Positions 6,209 through 10,856 of a DNA stretch of 10,856 nt are shown in pieces. The position numbers and the translations under genes are program-made. Position 1 is the stretch's first letter; every line of letters starts with the position of its first letter. The stretch comes from Strigomonas culicis (lineage: Eukaryota > Euglenozoa > Kinetoplastea > Trypanosomatida > Trypanosomatidae), in NCBI GenBank assembly GCA_000482145.1, contig AUXH01000630.1, forward strand, positions 1 to 10,856, written 5' to 3'. A model generated the notes under the pieces. It did not search any database, was not told the origin of the DNA, and saw only the letters and a list, made by a program, of their open reading frames with translations.

Positions 6209-9200
6209 ATGTTCAAACGACTAGCGCTACCGTGCCTCGGGTGGAGCGGTGGGGCTTCCGCGACGCGCGGCGGCTGCGCTCGAGGCGCGGCCGCCGTGTA
6301 CGTCGCTGTGCGTGCGATCCAGCCGCCGCGGCGCCCTGGAAGGGGCGAAGGCGCGGGGGCTGGACCCGGTGGGAGCGGCGCACCGAGCGAGAGCGCCGCG
6401 GCGACCCCGGTCAACGTCTCCGTCACGGATTTGTTCTCTCAGCTGACGACGCGGCCGGCGACCGGCGGGGCTGCACCGGCGGCGCCGCGCTGGCAGACCG
6501 CCCTCCGCGCGTATGAGCAGCTTCACCAGGATGGGGTGGTGGTGTCGGAGGAGGCGGTGTTCTTCGTCGCGCGCTGCCTACGGGATGCTGTGGCGGCTGC
6601 CGGCGACGCGCGGCGCCGCGCGACGCCCGTCGCGCCGCCACCGGTGTTGCGCGATGTCTTGCTGCCCTTCCTGCTCGAGGCGACCGCGCAGCTCCCGTCG
6701 CTGCAGCAGCTGCACGCCGTGCTGGCGCAGCTGGACCGCGCCCATGACCAGGCCGCGCTGGATCTCGTGTTGCAGGAGCCGCACGTCGTGTGGCACGGCG
6801 CTTTTCACTTCTGCCTGGCGAACCGCGACGGCGGCGAGGCGCTTCCGCTGGACGCGCCGCGGCTGCAGGTCGCCCTGCGGCTCATGGCCTCCTGCGCAGC
6901 GCATGCCGGCCCCGCCGCGTACGTGGCGGCGATGGGGAACCTGCAGCACCGCCTGGAGGGCCTCGACGCGCTGCATCCCGTGGCGGGCGACGCGGTCGAG
7001 GCGCGGCGCGCCCTGTCGCGCCTCTGCGGCACGCTCCCCCCCTTCGCGGAGGCGGCGCGCAGCGGGTCGGTGGCGTGGCAGCAGTACTCGCGGCGGCTCG
7101 CGGCGGCCTCTCACGGCGGGGCGGCGGCGGCGGCGGCGGGTGCGCCCTTGCACGAGGTGCTGCCCGCGCTGACGGAGGCGAGCGGCACCGTCCTCTTCTT
7201 CTGCCTCGCCGTGTACACGCGAGAGCCGGTGCCGGCCGAGACGCTGCTGCAGCTGCTGCGCGCGGCGACCCGCCTCGCGGGGTTTGCGACGCTGCGGGCG
7301 TGGCTGGCGCGTCTGCGCGGCCTCGCCGGCAGCCCCCCGCCGGACAGCGGGCGGCGGGGGGCCGCCGTCCACGCCGCGCTGCTGGAGCCGGCGCAGCGCG
7401 TGCTGCTGCGCCGCTGCCTCGCGCGGGCACCCAGCGTGCGCGAGGCATGGCGCGCGCTCAGCGAGCTGGGGCCGCCACCGCCGCCGCGCGGCGACGGGCT
7501 ACTGCGTCAGCCCTCTCTCGTGCGGCGCCTCCTCGCGTGCCCGAGCGGCGCCGCCGACGAGCGCTTCGTGTGCGCCCTGCTGTTCGGAGAGGGCGCCGCC
7601 ACCACCGAGCAGGACGCGGCCGGTCGGTCGCCGCCGGCGCTGGCCGGCCTGCGGGAGGCGATCGGCGGCCCCGTGCCGCCTCCGCGGACGGCGAGAGCTG
7701 CCGCGCGCACCCCCATTGGTTCGCTCACCGCCACGTATACGTCAGCAACCGTGTACATCAACTGTGCGGCGGCGCACGGCGACGCGTTCGCGCTCTACTG
7801 TGAGAGCATGCGGCAGGTGATGGCATACTTCAAGAAGAGCGACGACGTGGCGTTTCAACGCGGTGCGTATCCGCTCCTCGGCCACTTCATGGCCTCCAAC
7901 GCGCCGCTGTTGCTGCGCGATGGGGCGGCCGCTGCTTCGCCCCCGCTCGCACTGGAGGCGGGCGTGGCTGGTCTGCTGCAGGACTTCTACAGGGACGTGT
8001 GCCGCGTGTTTCCGTCCCTCGAGGAGCAAACGTGCATTCTGGCAGAGACGTTTTTGCGCGCGGATGAGCTGACGTGCACGCTGCTGTGCCATGCCTTGTT
8101 CTTCTCTACGCCAGAGACCGCCGGCGGCATCGCAGCGGGCGTGGGCGGGACACCACCGGACCAGCCCATGACGGCGGTGGCCGCCGAAGGCACGGCGGAG
8201 GCCACCGCCGCGCTTTCTGTGAAGCCGGGCGGCGGTGCGATGCGGCCCGATGCCGCGCGGCGCCTCGACGCCGTGTGGGCGCACCTCCTGTCCGGGCCGG
8301 CCCCGTGCCTGGGCGCGGCCGCCACCCTCCTGCGCTGCCTGTGGCCGCTGCTGGACCCGCCGCGCGCGGGCGGGGCATCCGACCGCGTCCTGCGGTCCTT
8401 CCAGCAGCGCGTGGCGGCCCTCGGCGCGCGGGCGACGCCGGACGGCCGCGCGTGCTGTCCGGTGGAGGAGTGGCTGCTCTTTCTGCGCCAGGTGCCCGCC
8501 GGCTGCGCGGGGGACTGCGAGCTCGTCGTGTGGCTGTACTGGACCATGCGGGCGGCGCACGCGTCAGGGGAGGGCGGCCCGCCGCCGCCGCCGCCCTCCG
8601 CGCGAGGCGCCGCGGAGGCGCCCCTGGTGCCCGCCGCAGCGCGCCATTCGTCGAGCGTGCGCGCGGCGGCGGCGAACCTGGCGCGGCACTTCGCCCACCT
8701 GCCGGTGCGCGCGATCGCGCCGCCCTTGGTGCTGAACTGGGTCGTGTCCGCCACGCACCACAGCTTCCGCGACGCGGTCGGCCTGCTGTCGCGCCACGCC
8801 GCGGCGACCGGCCGCGCGCCCTTCCTCTATCTGGCGCTGCCGCTCGACGAGCTCCACTCGGCGGCGCAGCTGTGGCGCGTCGTGGCTGCGCTCGGGCGGG
8901 TGGGGGAGGAGAGCGCCGCGCCGACCGGCGGGCCGTCGCCGGCGGACGCCGCGCTGTACGCGCGCGTGCGGGCCGCGGCGCTGCACACGTGGTACGTGCG
9001 TGCGCTGCACACCGTGTTCGGCTTCCTCGCGGCCCACCCCGACCGCGCGGCGGACGACGCCGCGCAGCTGCTGCGGCCCTACCTGGGCCTTCTGGTCCTG
9101 CGCGAGTGCGCGCTGCGGCGCCCCGCTCCAGATGGGGCAGAGGGGCCGCGCGCGGCGCTGCACCGCCTGCGCCTGGCCGAGGTGCAGCGGGCGCTGCGCC

Positions 9201-9715
9201 GGTGGCGGGCCGCCTGGCGCGCGCCAGGGGACGCCCGCGCGCACATCGACCGCGGCGCGGCGCGCCTCGCAGCGGGGCCCACGGACCCCTCCCTGCCGGC
9301 GACGGACGGGGGCGTCGCGCTGCCCTCGCTCGAGGCGTTTTTTGGGTCCGACACGCAGGCCTCACGCACGTGGCTGCACGAGGGACTCGTGCGGGACTTT
9401 GCCGTGCTCCTGGACCGCACGCGCATCGCCGGTCGCCGCGGTGCTGCCGCCGCGGACGCGCGTCCGCCCGCTTCGCTCGAGCGCGATATGGCCCGCACCT
9501 TCCTGCACCTGCTCCGTGGCGCCGAGCCGCCGGCGACCTCCCCGTGCCGCCCCGATGAGTCTGCGGACACGGAGGGTGCTGTGTCGGACCCCTATTGTGT
9601 GGTGCTCGAGGCCTCCATGTGGGACGGGGAGGGGGCACCGCCAGAGTGTCCGCAGCGACTATCGCCAGAGGAGAGGCCACGTTTGCTTACACAACTTCAG
9701 CGCCTCAGTCAGTGA
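6209..9715 (+). CDS. Hypothetical protein, 1168 residues, probable mitochondrial targeting
   Basis: I do not recognise this protein. Coding status is supported by an uninterrupted 3.5 kb frame, GC-rich third positions and a good splice signal just upstream. The first 46 residues contain eight Arg/Lys and no Asp or Glu, the pattern of a mitochondrial presequence. The rest is very rich in Ala, Arg, Leu and Pro, with alternating helical-looking segments that could form an alpha-helical repeat array of the PPR or TPR type; no clear repeat unit could be aligned by eye. Poly-Ala (about 305-313) and poly-Pro (about 791-796) tracts are low-complexity. Residues about 502-634 are less Ala/Arg-biased (TATYTSATVYINCAA onward) and are the best candidate for a conserved core. 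No transmembrane helix or catalytic motif is visible. Large Ala-rich proteins of this kind occur among trypanosomatid mitochondrial RNA-processing and ribosome-assembly factors, but placing it there would be a guess. Confidence 0.88.
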   Translation: MFKRLALPCLGWSGGASATRGGCARGAAAVYVAVRAIQPPRRPGRGEGAGAGPGGSGAPSESAAATPVNVSVTDLFSQLTTRPATGGAAPAAPRWQTALRAYEQLHQDGVVVSEEAVFFVARCLRDAVAAAGDARRRATPVAPPPVLRDVLLPFLLEATAQLPSLQQLHAVLAQLDRAHDQAALDLVLQEPHVVWHGAFHFCLANRDGGEALPLDAPRLQVALRLMASCAAHAGPAAYVAAMGNLQHRLEGLDALHPVAGDAVEARRALSRLCGTLPPFAEAARSGSVAWQQYSRRLAAASHGGAAAAAAGAPLHEVLPALTEASGTVLFFCLAVYTREPVPAETLLQLLRAATRLAGFATLRAWLARLRGLAGSPPPDSGRRGAAVHAALLEPAQRVLLRRCLARAPSVREAWRALSELGPPPPPRGDGLLRQPSLVRRLLACPSGAADERFVCALLFGEGAATTEQDAAGRSPPALAGLREAIGGPVPPPRTARAAARTPIGSLTATYTSATVYINCAAAHGDAFALYCESMRQVMAYFKKSDDVAFQRGAYPLLGHFMASNAPLLLRDGAAAASPPLALEAGVAGLLQDFYRDVCRVFPSLEEQTCILAETFLRADELTCTLLCHALFFSTPETAGGIAAGVGGTPPDQPMTAVAAEGTAEATAALSVKPGGGAMRPDAARRLDAVWAHLLSGPAPCLGAAATLLRCLWPLLDPPRAGGASDRVLRSFQQRVAALGARATPDGRACCPVEEWLLFLRQVPAGCAGDCELVVWLYWTMRAAHASGEGGPPPPPPSARGAAEAPLVPAAARHSSSVRAAAANLARHFAHLPVRAIAPPLVLNWVVSATHHSFRDAVGLLSRHAAATGRAPFLYLALPLDELHSAAQLWRVVAALGRVGEESAAPTGGPSPADAALYARVRAAALHTWYVRALHTVFGFLAAHPDRAADDAAQLLRPYLGLLVLRECALRRPAPDGAEGPRAALHRLRLAEVQRALRRWRAAWRAPGDARAHIDRGAARLAAGPTDPSLPATDGGVALPSLEAFFGSDTQASRTWLHEGLVRDFAVLLDRTRIAGRRGAAAADARPPASLERDMARTFLHLLRGAEPPATSPCRPDESADTEGAVSDPYCVVLEASMWDGEGAPPECPQRLSPEERPRLLTQLQRLSQ

Positions 9716-10166
9716 ACTCCTATTAGGTCGCTCACAGCGCAAAACCAGCCAATCTCCCCCTTCCACGGAGTTGTCGCTGCACACATCATCATGAGACGTA
9801 TGCTATTTTCGATAGCCACACAGCAATACAATTTCTTCACAATAACACAGCAACAAAAACAACAACTGCCATATCTCTAACACTGGAGCCCTTTTTTCTC
9901 TTCACCCATTTTTTCCCTGTCTTGTGGCGTAATTCCATCAGATGCCTTTTTTAGTTTTTCGGTCAGTCAACTATCTCTTGTTTTTCTCCACTCGCTTCAC
10001 TTCTTCTCATAAGTTCAGAAGGCAATTGTCATAAAACAGTATCTCATCAATTTAGCTGTTTTCTTTTGTTGTTGCACATTTTTTTTTTTAAACATTTTGC
10101 TGTTCTCTTTCATTCCTTATCCCACTTTTTTTTTTTTCATTGCATCTTTTCTCCCGTCCCCTTATC
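9716..10166. other. Intergenic spacer and kinesin 5'UTR
   Basis: About 450 bases, T-rich, with several poly-T runs (for example 10079-10089 and 10125-10137). It contains the 3'UTR of the large unknown gene, the presumed trans-splice site and the kinesin leader. No ATG occurs between 10019 and 10166. No RNA gene or mobile element was recognised. Confidence 0.75.
9971..10018 (+). promoter_or_regulatory. Candidate spliced-leader acceptor for kinesin gene
   Basis: A pyrimidine tract at 9971-10009 ends at AAG (10011-10013) and CAG (10016-10018). Use of either leaves a leader of about 150 bases without an upstream ATG. The next AGs are at 10037-10038 and 10054-10055; after that there is none until 10183, inside the coding region. 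Confidence 0.5.
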
Positions 10167-10856
10167 ATGGGCCCTCGATCGGAGAAGCAGCGGGTGAACG
10201 TCTCTGTCCGCGTTCGACCACTCGACAAGAGAGAAAAAACAATCGCAGAAGATGGCACTCTTGTCGTTAAGGCCGATACTGTCCGTGCTGTCATTACGGT
10301 GACGGAGCCGTCACCCAGCCGAAAAACAGATCGCTCGGCTGCAAAGTTGACAGAGAGCGACTTCCAGTTCGACAACGTGTTCTGGTCGCTGGAAGAGCCC
10401 GACGCGAGCGGTGCGGCGCCTGCGTCACAGGAGGACGTGTTCCAGGCGATCGGGCTGCCGCTGGTGAAGCACGCGTTTGACGGGTTCAACTCGTGTCTGT
10501 TCGCGTACGGGCAGACGGGCAGCGGCAAGACGTACACGATGATGGGCGCTGACGTGAACGCGCTGGGCGGGGAGGGCGCGGGCGTGACGCCGCGGATCTG
10601 CCTGGAGATCTTCCACCGCAAAGGTGTGGCGGAGGCGGCAGGGCACTCGCGGTGGACGGTGAGCCTCGGCTACGTGGAGGTGTACAACGAGCGCGTGTCG
10701 GATCTGATAGCGGAGCGGAGGAGGGGCGCGAAGACGACGGAGGAGGTGTTCCTGGAGGTGCGGGAGCACCCGACGCGCGGCGCGTTCATCGACGGCCAGC
10801 GCTTCGTGGAGGTGAATAGCCTGACGGACGTGGTGAAGTACATCGAGGTGGGCAAC
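10167..10856 (+). CDS. Kinesin motor protein, kinesin-3-like, N-terminal part (runs off the window)
   Basis: The first 230 residues of a kinesin, open at the right edge. The frame opens with VNVSVRVRPL (10-19), the first strand of the motor. The ATP-binding P-loop is GQTGSGKT at 115-122, preceded by FAY and followed by YTMMG. YVEVYNERVSDL at 169-180 and EVREHP at 197-202 are also motor motifs. The EVREHP-x-RGAF pattern and the following stretch resemble the kinesin-3 (Unc104/KIF1) group from family knowledge. The switch I, switch II, neck and any FHA or PH domains lie beyond the window, so the subfamily is tentative. The role is ATP-driven transport along microtubules in cytoplasm or flagellum. 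ATG 10167 is the only plausible start: the next in-frame ATG lies after the P-loop. Codons 17-62 are clearly less GC-biased than those that follow. Confidence 0.94.
   Translation, partial: MGPRSEKQRVNVSVRVRPLDKREKTIAEDGTLVVKADTVRAVITVTEPSPSRKTDRSAAKLTESDFQFDNVFWSLEEPDASGAAPASQEDVFQAIGLPLVKHAFDGFNSCLFAYGQTGSGKTYTMMGADVNALGGEGAGVTPRICLEIFHRKGVAEAAGHSRWTVSLGYVEVYNERVSDLIAERRRGAKTTEEVFLEVREHPTRGAFIDGQRFVEVNSLTDVVKYIEVGN

Noticed and set aside
8074..9558. Second + strand open frame (about 494 residues) inside the large unknown gene
   Set aside because: It lies within a longer frame that has a presequence and a splice signal, and its translation is low-complexity Gly/Arg/Ala.
8106..9680. Long open frame on the - strand (about 524 residues) opposite the large unknown gene
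   Set aside because: GC-rich coding DNA with strong third-position bias leaves few stops on the opposite strand. The translation is Arg/Pro/Ala noise, and all supported genes are on the + strand.
10088..10621. - strand open frame opposite the kinesin N-terminal region
   Set aside because: The + strand encodes a clear kinesin motor with an intact P-loop; the antisense frame is a by-product.

Overview
The window looks like a piece of a GC-rich trypanosomatid nuclear chromosome, most likely from the Leishmaniinae (Leishmania, Crithidia, Leptomonas, Porcisia and relatives). The signs are intron-less genes all on the + strand, strongly GC-biased coding DNA, AT-rich spacers full of poly-T, (CT)n, (ATT)n, (CAA)n and (AT)n tracts, and a pyrimidine tract plus AG ahead of most start codons, as expected for spliced-leader trans-splicing of a polycistronic transcript. 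I see no rRNA, tRNA, transposon, CRISPR array or bacterial operon signals. I cannot name the species.

Layout, left to right: (1) 68-2648, a large DYRK-family protein kinase most like the plant 'DYRKP' branch, broken by one apparent frameshift near 984-1045. (2) 2649-3443, a low-complexity spacer with the trans-splice region and a start-stop upstream ORF. (3) 3444-4613, a secretory-pathway protein with a thioredoxin fold resembling TXNDC12/AGR, active-site motif CHTC. (4) 4897-5595, an MPDU1/Lec35-type PQ-loop protein of dolichol-phosphate-sugar use. (5) 5596-6208, a spacer with a (CAA)n tract. (6) 6209-9715, a 1168-residue Ala/Arg-rich protein of unknown function with a mitochondrial-presequence-like N terminus. 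(7) 9716-10166, a T-rich spacer with a long AG-free stretch. (8) 10167 to the window end, the N-terminal part of a kinesin motor, kinesin-3-like.

The genes share a transcription direction but no obvious pathway; trypanosomatid gene neighbourhoods are usually functionally mixed. The only plausible functional pairing is that the thioredoxin-like protein and the MPDU1 homologue both belong to the endoplasmic reticulum. I found no convincing new multi-gene system. The points most worth a second look are the kinase frameshift in a GGA-repeat tract, the TXNDC12-like protein with its ATG-TAG upstream ORF, the large unknown presumed mitochondrial protein, and the AG-free zone and codon-usage break at the start of the kinesin gene.
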